DNA from: Gammaproteobacteria bacterium RIFCSPHIGHO2_02_FULL_42_13
Lineage (GTDB): Bacteria > Pseudomonadota > Gammaproteobacteria > UBA12402
Direction: 5' to 3'
Assembly (NCBI GenBank): GCA_001801405.1
Contig: MGXQ01000080.1
Span: 12,847-26,320 of the forward strand
DNA: 13,474 bases
The notes under the pieces are model-generated. The model was not told where the DNA came from. It did no database searches and saw only the letters and a list, made by a program, of their open reading frames with translations. Below are positions 1-7,228 of this stretch, in pieces; position 1 is the first letter of the stretch; every line of letters starts with the position of its first letter. The position numbers and the translations under genes are program-made.

Positions 1-1
1 T

Positions 2-544
2 ATCGGTGATCGTAATACGTTTCGTGAATTTTGCACCATTAATCGCGGCACTGTGCAAGGCGGCGGCGTGACGACCATCGAAAATGATAATTTGTTTTTA
101 GCGTATACACATGTCGCGCATGATTGTCATATTCATAATCATACTATTTTTGCGAACAATGCCTCGTTGGCGGGGCATGTTGAGGTCGATGACTATGTTG
201 TGTTGGGTGGATTTTCGGCGATTTATCAATTTTGTCGATTAGGAAAACATAGTTTTTTATCGGGCGCTTCTTTAGTGATGAAGGATGTGTTGCCTTTTAC
301 TAAAGTGGCGGTTTCTAAAGACACCTATGCCAAACCCTTTGGGTTAAATACGGTGGGGTTGCGACGCCGTGGTTTTAGCGCAGAAACGATTCAATTTTTA
401 AAGCGCGGGTATCGTATTATTTATCGGGAAGGCTTAACCATCGAACAAGCGATTCCAAAATTGCAAACCATGTTAGATGATTGTCCGGAGATTGCGCTTT
501 ATATTGAAGCATTGCAGCGTTCTTTGCACGGTATTCTGAGATAA
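2..544 (+). CDS. lpxA: UDP-N-acetylglucosamine acyltransferase LpxA, 5'-truncated by the window edge
   Basis: This is the first enzyme of lipid A synthesis, which moves an R-3-hydroxyacyl chain from acyl-ACP to the 3-OH of UDP-GlcNAc in the cytoplasm. The reading frame is open from base 2 and the true start lies upstream; a GTG at 53 is internal. About 180 residues remain, against about 262 in E. coli LpxA. From memory of the E. coli protein, the fragment aligns through IGDRN, RGTVQGGG, the His-rich AHDC stretch (catalytic His125 equivalent), AGHVEVDD (His144 equivalent) and GLRRRGFS near the C terminus. The residue matching Gly173, the acyl-chain ruler, is Gly, which suggests a long (C14-like) chain. 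The residue matching E. coli His160 is Tyr (codon 224-226), and there is a roughly 3-residue insertion before the KPFG motif. The gene ends 8 nt before lpxB, so the two are probably cotranscribed. The family call is very secure. Whether this is the main LpxA or a second paralogue, as some Legionella carry, cannot be told. Confidence 0.97.
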   Translation: MGDRNTFREFCTINRGTVQGGGVTTIENDNLFLAYTHVAHDCHIHNHTIFANNASLAGHVEVDDYVVLGGFSAIYQFCRLGKHSFLSGASLVMKDVLPFTKVAVSKDTYAKPFGLNTVGLRRRGFSAETIQFLKRGYRIIYREGLTIEQAIPKLQTMLDDCPEIALYIEALQRSLHGILR

Positions 545-552
545 CTCGCAAC

Positions 553-1722
553 ATGACTCACTCTTCACTACATATCATTATTCTCGCGGGCGAATCATCC
601 GGTGATATTCTAGGTGCCGATCTGATACATGCATTACGTCGCTTGCGTCCCGATTGTGTGATCGAAGGGATTGCGGGGTCGAAGATGATTGAAGCGGGTT
701 GTTGTGCATTATACGCAACCGAAGATTTGTCGGTGATGGGTATTATTGATCCGTTAAAATGTTTGCCGCGTTTATTGCGGATACGCCGAGGGATTATTAA
801 ACATGTATTAAAAACAAAGCCCGATGTTTTTGTGGGGATTGATTTTCCGGATTTCAATTTGAGCATTGAGCGGGTGATAAAAAAAGCGGGCATTAAAACG
901 GTGCATTATGTCAGTCCCTCTGTTTGGGCGTGGCGCAAGCGACGTATTCATAAAATTAAGCGTGCCGTTGATTTGATGCTAACGCTGTTGCCATTTGAAA
1001 CAACGATTTATAAAGAACACCAAGTGCCTGTTCAATATGTGGGACATCCATTAGCTGATCAAATACCACTTTACTCTGACCAAATGCAAGCGCGTGAAAA
1101 ATTAGGATTATCAAAAGACGCTAAAATATTAGCCATTTTGCCGGGTAGTCGTCAGATGGAATTAAAAGAGCTGGCGAATATATTTATTCAGACAGCGCGT
1201 TTATGTTTGAATCGCATGCCGCATTTAGTCGTGGTTACATCGATGATCAACGCATCGCGTCGCGCACAATTTGAAACCTATCTAAAAAGCGCTGCACCGT
1301 ATTTGTCGATTAAAATTTTCGATCAACAATCGCAAGAAGTGATGTTAGCATCGGATGTTGTTTTATTGGCATCCGGGACAGTGACCTTAGAGGCGATGTT
1401 GTTGAAGCGACCGATGGTGGTCGCGTATCGGTTGAGTCGTTTTCATTATTTTATAGCGAGATGTTTAATAACGATTAAATATTTTTCGTTACCGAATTTA
1501 ATTGCGAACCGAAAAATTGTGCCGGAGTTTTTGCAAAACGATGTAACGCCCAGCAATTTAAGCGCGGCGGTGTTGCATTATTTTAATGATGCCGGATTAT
1601 GTCGCGAGTTAACACAGACGTATTTAGTGTTGCACCAATTGCTAAAACAGGATGCAAGCATGAAGGCGGCGGAGTATATATTGAATGCATTTGTCATCCC
1701 CGGGCATGCGCGAAGCGCATGA
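553..1722 (+). CDS. lpxB: Lipid-A-disaccharide synthase LpxB
   Basis: This glycosyltransferase (GT19) joins UDP-2,3-diacylglucosamine and lipid X into the beta-1,6-linked lipid A disaccharide at the inner face of the inner membrane. It has 389 residues, close to the E. coli length of 382. Visible motifs are LAGESSGD (residues 11-18), GIDFPDFN (95-102, with the Asp97 equivalent of E. coli Asp98), WAWRKRR (125-131), LPGSR (196-200, catalytic-loop Arg200), ASGTVTLEAML (273-283) and PNLIANRKIVPEFLQ (314-328). The ATG at 553 gives the expected N terminus, although the ribosome site before it is weak. Translation may be coupled to lpxA, whose stop is 8 nt upstream. The last nine residues (VIPGHARSA) and the TGA stop lie inside a REP-like palindrome, so the native C terminus probably ended near residue 380. 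The extension lies outside the conserved fold and is unlikely to harm function. Confidence 0.98.
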   Translation: MTHSSLHIIILAGESSGDILGADLIHALRRLRPDCVIEGIAGSKMIEAGCCALYATEDLSVMGIIDPLKCLPRLLRIRRGIIKHVLKTKPDVFVGIDFPDFNLSIERVIKKAGIKTVHYVSPSVWAWRKRRIHKIKRAVDLMLTLLPFETTIYKEHQVPVQYVGHPLADQIPLYSDQMQAREKLGLSKDAKILAILPGSRQMELKELANIFIQTARLCLNRMPHLVVVTSMINASRRAQFETYLKSAAPYLSIKIFDQQSQEVMLASDVVLLASGTVTLEAMLLKRPMVVAYRLSRFHYFIARCLITIKYFSLPNLIANRKIVPEFLQNDVTPSNLSAAVLHYFNDAGLCRELTQTYLVLHQLLKQDASMKAAEYILNAFVIPGHARSA

Positions 1723-1734
1723 GCCGGGGATCCA
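1693..1734 (+). repeat. REP-like hairpin A1, overlapping the end of lpxB
   Basis: A 42-bp imperfect palindrome bounded by GTC and CCA. It folds into an 8-bp outer stem (ATCCCCGG/CCGGGGAT), a 1-nt/2-nt bulge (G opposite AG), a 7-bp inner stem (CATGCGC/GCGCATG) and a GAA loop. It encodes the last nine codons and the stop of lpxB. A divergent copy in the opposite orientation lies 35 bp downstream (A2). The design resembles REP/BIME elements. It may stabilise or attenuate the transcript between lpxB and rnhB, but no T-tract follows it. Confidence 0.85.
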
Positions 1735-1769
1735 TAGCTCAAATAACAAGATCGATGTTTATTTAGGAA

Positions 1770-1812
1770 TGGATCCTCGGCTATTTTGCTTGCGCAAAAT
1801 CCCGAGGATGAC
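1770..1812 (-). repeat. REP-like hairpin A2, inverted partner of A1
   Basis: A 43-bp element which, read on the minus strand, has the same plan as A1: GTC, an 8-bp stem (ATCCTCGG/CCGAGGAT), the same G/AG bulge, a 7-bp inner stem (ATTTTGC/GCAAAAT), a 4-nt GCAA loop and CCA. The inner stem differs from A1 almost throughout, yet pairing is kept on both sides, so structure rather than sequence is conserved. A1 and A2 form an inverted pair as in a BIME, in the 113-bp lpxB-rnhB gap. No promoter could be assigned in the spacer. Confidence 0.85.
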
Positions 1813-1835
1813 AGGGCAAAAACAAGGGGTTTTAC

Positions 1836-2429
1836 ATGCAATTAATTGCCGGTGTTGACGAAGTGGGGCGCGGGCCCTTAGCAGGACCCGTAATTGCGGC
1901 GGCGGTTATCTTGGATCCTCATAAACCGATAGAGGGGTTAAAGGATTCTAAAAAGTTATCTGAAAAACGTCGTGAAGAATTATCTGAAATTATTCAATCA
2001 CGCGCACTCTGTTTTGCCTTTGGTCGAGCGGAGTTTTATGAAATCGATCAAATCAATATTTTGCAAGCCAGTTTATTGGCAATGCAGCGAGCTGTCCATA
2101 ATTTATCCATGTCGCCGACTGAAGTGTTAGTCGATGGAAATCGTTGTCCCGTCTTGCCTTGTTTAGTGCGTGCGATTATTAGAGGTGATCAAACCGTGCC
2201 CGCGATTAGCGCAGCATCGATCATTGCAAAGGTGTTGCGCGATCGTGAAATGATTGAAATGGATAAAATTTATCCACAATATGGCTTTGCATTGCATAAA
2301 GGTTATCCAACCAAGCAGCATGTAGCGGCTTTAGCTGAGTTTGGTGTATCGAGAATTCATCGACGCTCATTTGGGCCGATAAAGTGCATCTTAAATTCAC
2401 AAAAAGATAAATTAAATATGATCTCTTAA
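1836..2429 (+). CDS. rnhB: Ribonuclease HII
   Basis: RNase HII cuts the RNA strand of RNA-DNA hybrids and starts removal of single ribonucleotides misplaced in DNA. At 197 residues it matches the usual length (198 in E. coli). The four acidic metal-binding residues are visible: Asp8 and Glu9 in GVDEVGRGPLAGP, Asp100 in VDGNRCP, and Asp118 in IIRGDQ, followed by the diagnostic PAISAASIIAKVLRD stretch. The ATG at 1836 is supported by AAGGGG at 1824-1829. The lpxA-lpxB-rnhB order is the common gammaproteobacterial one. The last codon and TAA stop overlap a PmrA-box-like site (2425-2441), so the downstream promoter is embedded in the end of this gene. The gene is intact with no missing key residue. 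Confidence 0.98.
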   Translation: MQLIAGVDEVGRGPLAGPVIAAAVILDPHKPIEGLKDSKKLSEKRREELSEIIQSRALCFAFGRAEFYEIDQINILQASLLAMQRAVHNLSMSPTEVLVDGNRCPVLPCLVRAIIRGDQTVPAISAASIIAKVLRDREMIEMDKIYPQYGFALHKGYPTKQHVAALAEFGVSRIHRRSFGPIKCILNSQKDKLNMIS

Positions 2430-2457
2430 GATTTCCTTAAGTTTTTTGCTTTACAAT
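2425..2457 (+). promoter_or_regulatory. PmrA-box-like promoter P1 for the three-gene operon
   Basis: CTTAAG-ATTTC-CTTAAG at 2425-2441 gives two half-sites with an 11-bp period, as expected for tandem binding by an OmpR-family regulator. It fits the PmrA box (YTTAAK-N5-YTTAAK in enterics; CTTAA half-sites in Legionella and Coxiella). A -10-like TACAAT lies exactly 10 nt downstream (2452-2457), placing the box over the -35 region. An identical 17-mer with the same spacing occurs at 11490. PmrA controls icm/dot and effector genes in Legionella and Coxiella. The alternative is an AT-rich hairpin followed by six T's acting as the rnhB terminator. The second copy lacks the trailing T-run, which favours a regulator site. 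Confidence 0.7.
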
Positions 2458-2477
2458 TCAGCCAATTATTTTATGAT

Positions 2478-2558
2478 GAGATTTCTCGTCGCTATCGCTC
2501 CTCGAAATGACACGGGTTTATGCTTGTCATTTCGACGACCATAGGGAGGAGAAATCTC
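2478..2558. repeat. Large inverted repeat B in the operon leader
   Basis: The left arm (2478-2512) and right arm (2525-2558) are imperfect inverted copies, identical over their outer 10 bases (GAGATTTCTC) and inner 11 bases (TCGAAATGACA), with scattered changes between and a 12-nt loop. It resembles the dispersed GAGATTTCTC...GAAATGACA intergenic palindromes I associate with intracellular bacterial genomes. If P1 is the promoter, the whole hairpin lies in the 5' untranslated leader. The rest of the gap up to 2597 holds only the ribosome site of the next gene. Confidence 0.8.
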
Positions 2559-2597
2559 TCCCCTTACGATTAATACAAAGAAAAAAGGATCTTCTTA

Positions 2598-5500
2598 ATG
2601 CCGAAAACCTCACTTGATCATTTGAATGTTGAAGATATTACTAATGTCGAAAAACCATTACCACCGGCGCGCTGTCTTTTTGATGCGGCAACTAATCAGG
2701 AATATCTTGCAGGTGTCGATGAATTATCAAAACAGTTAGCTGCCCAGTTGAAAAGAAAATATCATCATGGCGGCTTAGGCAAAGTGTACCCGTATATTTT
2801 TGATGCGCATAAGCTAATCGAATTGGAATCGCTATCATATGAAACGTTAATAACGTGGGCGCGCATATTATTTTATGGCAAACGGGCGAGTCAAGACAGT
2901 AATCCCATTAAAGCCTTGCGCGTTTTGCGCTTACTATTATTAGCGCCTTCGCTTACGCCCGCTCAATTGGTTGAGATTGAATGTTTTGCAGCTTTTATTT
3001 ATTTTCGTGGCGATACGATTGGCAAAAGAAAAGGAATAGCACCAGTGTTACTGCCAAATTTGCCCATGGCGCTACATTGTTTAACCCGTGCTTATCAAGA
3101 TTATAGGTTATCGGTACCCAGATATGAGTCAGCCGGTGGAGCTGTGCCCGCAGAGTCTGAAGAGCCATTACAGATAAGACGTATGCCAGATTATTTGATT
3201 TTTTTGCTAGCATATCTGGAGCATGATTTAGCAGCAAAAAAAACCAAGTTCTCTCCCGAAGCGCAACGGTCTCTTGTGCGCGATATGTCTGAATTAGAAA
3301 ACATATGGGGAATAAAATATGAGTTTGAGGAAGGAGAGGGCTTATCTGAGCCATCGTTGGCTTTAGCCTACTTGCTCAATCACTGTAAGGCTTTGATTCA
3401 GTCGGAAGATCAGCCGGAGCTCAAGGGTGCCAATTATTTAGTGAAAATAGTATCCTCGCCCGAGATGTTGCAGACTTTTTTATTAGAAAATCATTCGGGC
3501 GGAGATGAATATGGCGTAGTCGCACCTATGGCTGGTGGAGGTGCTGGCGCAGCACCTCAGAAAATGGCTAAACATTTTTTTATGCGTACGCTATCGACAG
3601 CATGGCGTGCATCAGAAATGACAGCATCTCGATTAGAAATCATTCTGACCTATGTGGCGAGGATTGTTCAGCAAAAATTAAGGGAGCGACAGTTTAACGG
3701 GTTGAGTGACGCGTTATTACAATTTTTTAATTTTGGTGTTCAATTATTTTCGGTCGATTCACAACTGACGTCTGCGATGATTAAAAAAATATGGGATGAC
3801 GAGAAAGATGGGATTGAGCCATTCGTTGGTGACGCTGAATTGCCTTCTTCTGCGTTACAGTGTTTACTTGATATTGTTCGTTTTCACCTTGTTACATGTC
3901 ATCATGATTTGAGTTTAATACAGGATGGTTTTTACGGCGCTGGAGAATTTTTACCACAGTTGGGTGATTTTGCGGAAGCTGAATGTGTTTTAAAGCAACG
4001 AGTGGTAGATCGGAGGCTTGAGGCCGCAGATATGACCGCTGAAATATCGGCAGCCGTGCCAGCACAGATACAATTAGAAACGAATGCATATTATCAATGT
4101 GTTGCTGTGGCGCAGCAATTTTTTAATATGGCGAAAACGCATCCTGCGCAACCAAAAAAATATCTTGAATTAGGCTTGCGTTATTTGCTCAAAGGATTTT
4201 CTATTTTAGAGAATGGCACCATTAACAAAGAGATGTATTTTAGAATCGCTTACCCTGGAGGGTCGTCACGCATTGATTATATTAAACGGATTACGACTGA
4301 TGCTGTCGCTTTATTTCAGGATCAGTTTGCTAAATTAGTCGCGTGCGATAGAGGCATGCCGCCGCCACTTGGATTAAAAGAGTTAAAAGCGGCCGTCGCG
4401 CAAATTGGTTTGCCCGTGCATCCTCTGTTTGATTTGTTTGCGCATATCGCAGGTCAGCTCAAGCAAGAAGTTACCGTCTACGTATGGATGGAAGCGTTTT
4501 CCACCGTTTTTAATTTGGCAGCTATGGATACGGTGGATGAAGCATTGAAGGAATTTCATCGAGAAGACCAAACCGAGGAGCGTTTACGGCAATATAGAGA
4601 CAAAGTTAAACAAATTATAGGGCCGGCTTATCGATCGGCTCGAACATGGTTGCATAATAAGTATAATGGCAGTCATCCAGCGATTGCACAACAGTTGGAT
4701 GAAATACTGGCAGATCCTTATAACGTAGATGCTTACTTAAAATTAGATGATGCTTTAGGCGATTGTTTGCCTGCTGAACAATTAGCCGAAGTGCATCTTT
4801 CGATTAATTTATTTTTTAGCTTATTGTATCGATGGAAATTGATTGATGCGATTCCCGCACGCGCAGGGTTGCGAATTTATGACGCGCGATGTGCGCTGAA
4901 GGCACAGGGCATAGAGGAATATGATCCAGACGAATTTGGTGTCGCGCATTTGCGTGGGTTGATCCAAGAGCGTAAAGAAGAAAATCAATTTAAACTCACG
5001 CCATATAAATCCGTGGATACATGTGTGGCGGATGGCGCTGTACAGTGGAGTGAGGATAAAGATGTTTTGGGACATATCATTGCGTCAGCCGAAACAGTGC
5101 CCGTCGCACTGATGCGTGGTGCATTTGCATTATGTCGTCAGGTGTATTTGGAATTGGAGTTGGAGTTAAAAGAAAAAAAACAGTTCGATTTATATCAAGA
5201 TAAATTTGCCGGCATGTGGGATTTAATTCAAAGAGAATCAAAAGTCGACGCGGTTAGAGAATTACCGCAGCAGATTTCGTTTTTTATAGTATCGCTCAAG
5301 GATATCATGTCGCGACCGGGCGTTGATTTTCCAATGAGCTTGCTTTTAGGCCGGGCAGAACAATTGAGAGATATCGCGCAAGAAGAAGGGCCATTATGGT
5401 TGCGTTTGAGTAATATGTTAAAAGAGATTAGCGAACACGGGATCTCTCAAGCGCGGGCATCGCGATATGTTCGGGTGGCGATGCAATTACAAGAATGCCT

Positions 5501-7214
5501 GCAGAAACGTTTTACGGGTCAGTGGGATTTGGCGAAAGTGAGGGAGTATTGCCAGCAAACTTTATCGGGCGAACTTGAAAAAAATATTCAGACTTTGAGT
5601 CGTCAATATGGTTTTGATGTTGCGAGAGAGACACAAATTGCTTTGGGTGAGTTTGATGAGGTACCTTGGGATGCGATGCAATATTCTACCTTGGTTGACC
5701 AACTTAGTTATTATCGGTATATGTTGACAGTGCTTTTTTCCCCTGAGCAGAAAGAATTATCTTGCCATCCTGCCGAGGTATGTGTCGCGATATTTAAACA
5801 ATTAGGTAACGAGTCTTACGGACAAGTGTTAGCGAAGGCTGTGGGCACATACAGAGAAAACAAACCGATGTTGTTTGCTGTTTTTGATCATATACACCAA
5901 TTATGCTTGTCAACTCTTGTAGCGGGAGTCGATGCAGGTGTCGCAGATGAGTTTTCCAGATTATCTAATGATGCATATTTTAGTCCGCTTAAAACAGAGA
6001 TAGTTCTCTTAGCTCCCTACCAAAAATCAGCAGCAGCAAAATTTATATTTGATGCGACGCCGGGAAAAGATTTATCGCTATTAATACAATTGCTCGGGTT
6101 AGAAGGATCGGGGAGGACAGCAATGAGGATCAAGTTGTTTGCGTGTCTGCCAGAAGTGGGTGTGCCTGTTTGTATGGAATTTTATAATGCGGTTCAAGCT
6201 AACCCCGTGCTTCAAAAATTATGGCAAACCGCGGGTTTTGCTGCGGGACAAAATTGCTTGGTGTACTTGCGACATGCTGTTTTTAATTTGGTGAAATGGT
6301 ATAGCGAATATGCATATGACGATCCTATTCGAGCAGCTTTGATTCAGCAACTAGAAGACTATGTAGATAGTCAGGAGCGTCTGGGTGAGAAGCGAGTTGA
6401 AAATCCACAAGATTTACGCGAGTTTAGAAATGCGCTTGAGACGGAAAAAGGATTGCATGGCAAAATTGAAGAGGCTTGCAAGAATATTAAAGATCTTGGA
6501 TTACAAGCGGCGGTGAAGAGAGAATTGCTTGAAGATCTATCGCTGGTTCGTGAACAATTGCCAAGGCGTGTAATATGCATTGCGCTGGATCGTTTGATTG
6601 CGCGCACATCGTTTCACCCTATTCAATCTTGGCATCTTTATTGTGAGGCAGCGCGCGATCCTCGGTTACAACAGAAGGCGATCCGAAAATGGCGTGCTGA
6701 GGGCGCGATGGACTTCTTAGAAGGGACATTCATGTATTGGATATATCGTTTTTCAACACTGGGCGGCAAGCCGATGCCGAAAGAGGAGTGGTTGGAATGT
6801 ATGCGGCATTTATCACAGTTAAGTGCCGTGCTTCCGGAGACCACTGCTAAATCAAGTTGTGTTACAACTGGTGGTGCTGGCGCAGGCGGTGCCACTGATG
6901 ATTGTCGGGATTCATCAGAAGAGCCGATGTTAGGAATCGCGCGTCATTTATTAAAAGTATTAATAGAAGTGCCAGCGAATGCTCAATTCAGTTTGGCACA
7001 ACGCATTACGGAACAGCACGAAGCATCATCAGTGAAACCGCTCGACTGGGTCGGTGCACTTCAAAATTTATGTGCCGCTGTGGATGATATGTTTTTGGAT
7101 GATGCATCTGCGGTATTGCGCTTGTCCATGCGTTGTGATGCCATTAAATATCTTTATGATCAGGCGACAACACCGGAGCCAGCGGCTGGCGTGCCATATA
7201 CAGCCGGAATTTAA
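2598..7214 (+). CDS. Very large helical protein of unknown function, candidate type IV effector
   Basis: A 1538-residue protein that I cannot place in a named family. The ATG at 2598 is preceded by AAAGGA (2584-2589, 8-nt spacing). There is no signal peptide or clear membrane segment. The sequence is rich in Leu/Ala and charged residues in a pattern typical of stacked helices. Residues 84-170 resemble Sel1/TPR-like units (ARILFYGKR...IKALRVL, then AAFIYFRGDT...PMALHCLTRAY). Two short Gly/Ala linkers (GGGAGAA near 313-319 and GGAGAGGA at 1425-1432) split it into an N-terminal part, a core of about 1100 residues and a C-terminal part of about 105. A short acidic/basic heptad-like run (YLELELELKEKK) sits near residue 850. 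The C terminus ends in TTPEPAAGV plus six residues, resembling the end of the next gene's product. It is first in a presumed PmrA-driven operon with a SopB/SidF-like phosphatase gene, so a scaffold or effector role is plausible but inferred. No catalytic motif was recognised. Confidence 0.9.
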   Translation: MPKTSLDHLNVEDITNVEKPLPPARCLFDAATNQEYLAGVDELSKQLAAQLKRKYHHGGLGKVYPYIFDAHKLIELESLSYETLITWARILFYGKRASQDSNPIKALRVLRLLLLAPSLTPAQLVEIECFAAFIYFRGDTIGKRKGIAPVLLPNLPMALHCLTRAYQDYRLSVPRYESAGGAVPAESEEPLQIRRMPDYLIFLLAYLEHDLAAKKTKFSPEAQRSLVRDMSELENIWGIKYEFEEGEGLSEPSLALAYLLNHCKALIQSEDQPELKGANYLVKIVSSPEMLQTFLLENHSGGDEYGVVAPMAGGGAGAAPQKMAKHFFMRTLSTAWRASEMTASRLEIILTYVARIVQQKLRERQFNGLSDALLQFFNFGVQLFSVDSQLTSAMIKKIWDDEKDGIEPFVGDAELPSSALQCLLDIVRFHLVTCHHDLSLIQDGFYGAGEFLPQLGDFAEAECVLKQRVVDRRLEAADMTAEISAAVPAQIQLETNAYYQCVAVAQQFFNMAKTHPAQPKKYLELGLRYLLKGFSILENGTINKEMYFRIAYPGGSSRIDYIKRITTDAVALFQDQFAKLVACDRGMPPPLGLKELKAAVAQIGLPVHPLFDLFAHIAGQLKQEVTVYVWMEAFSTVFNLAAMDTVDEALKEFHREDQTEERLRQYRDKVKQIIGPAYRSARTWLHNKYNGSHPAIAQQLDEILADPYNVDAYLKLDDALGDCLPAEQLAEVHLSINLFFSLLYRWKLIDAIPARAGLRIYDARCALKAQGIEEYDPDEFGVAHLRGLIQERKEENQFKLTPYKSVDTCVADGAVQWSEDKDVLGHIIASAETVPVALMRGAFALCRQVYLELELELKEKKQFDLYQDKFAGMWDLIQRESKVDAVRELPQQISFFIVSLKDIMSRPGVDFPMSLLLGRAEQLRDIAQEEGPLWLRLSNMLKEISEHGISQARASRYVRVAMQLQECLQKRFTGQWDLAKVREYCQQTLSGELEKNIQTLSRQYGFDVARETQIALGEFDEVPWDAMQYSTLVDQLSYYRYMLTVLFSPEQKELSCHPAEVCVAIFKQLGNESYGQVLAKAVGTYRENKPMLFAVFDHIHQLCLSTLVAGVDAGVADEFSRLSNDAYFSPLKTEIVLLAPYQKSAAAKFIFDATPGKDLSLLIQLLGLEGSGRTAMRIKLFACLPEVGVPVCMEFYNAVQANPVLQKLWQTAGFAAGQNCLVYLRHAVFNLVKWYSEYAYDDPIRAALIQQLEDYVDSQERLGEKRVENPQDLREFRNALETEKGLHGKIEEACKNIKDLGLQAAVKRELLEDLSLVREQLPRRVICIALDRLIARTSFHPIQSWHLYCEAARDPRLQQKAIRKWRAEGAMDFLEGTFMYWIYRFSTLGGKPMPKEEWLECMRHLSQLSAVLPETTAKSSCVTTGGAGAGGATDDCRDSSEEPMLGIARHLLKVLIEVPANAQFSLAQRITEQHEASSVKPLDWVGALQNLCAAVDDMFLDDASAVLRLSMRCDAIKYLYDQATTPEPAAGVPYTAGI

Positions 7215-7228
7215 TTAGGAATAAGATT

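Noticed and set aside
53..544. GTG at 53 as the start of lpxA
   Set aside because: LpxA homology continues upstream in the same frame to the window edge.
1693..1812. CRISPR array or IS ends
   Set aside because: Only two inverted, not direct, repeats with divergent stems, no spacers of regular length, and no transposase gene.
2425..2447. Intrinsic terminator for rnhB (CTTAAG hairpin followed by six T's)
   Set aside because: The stem is only 6 bp and AT-rich, and the identical site at 11490 has no T-run after it. A tandem regulator site explains both copies better, though a double role is possible.
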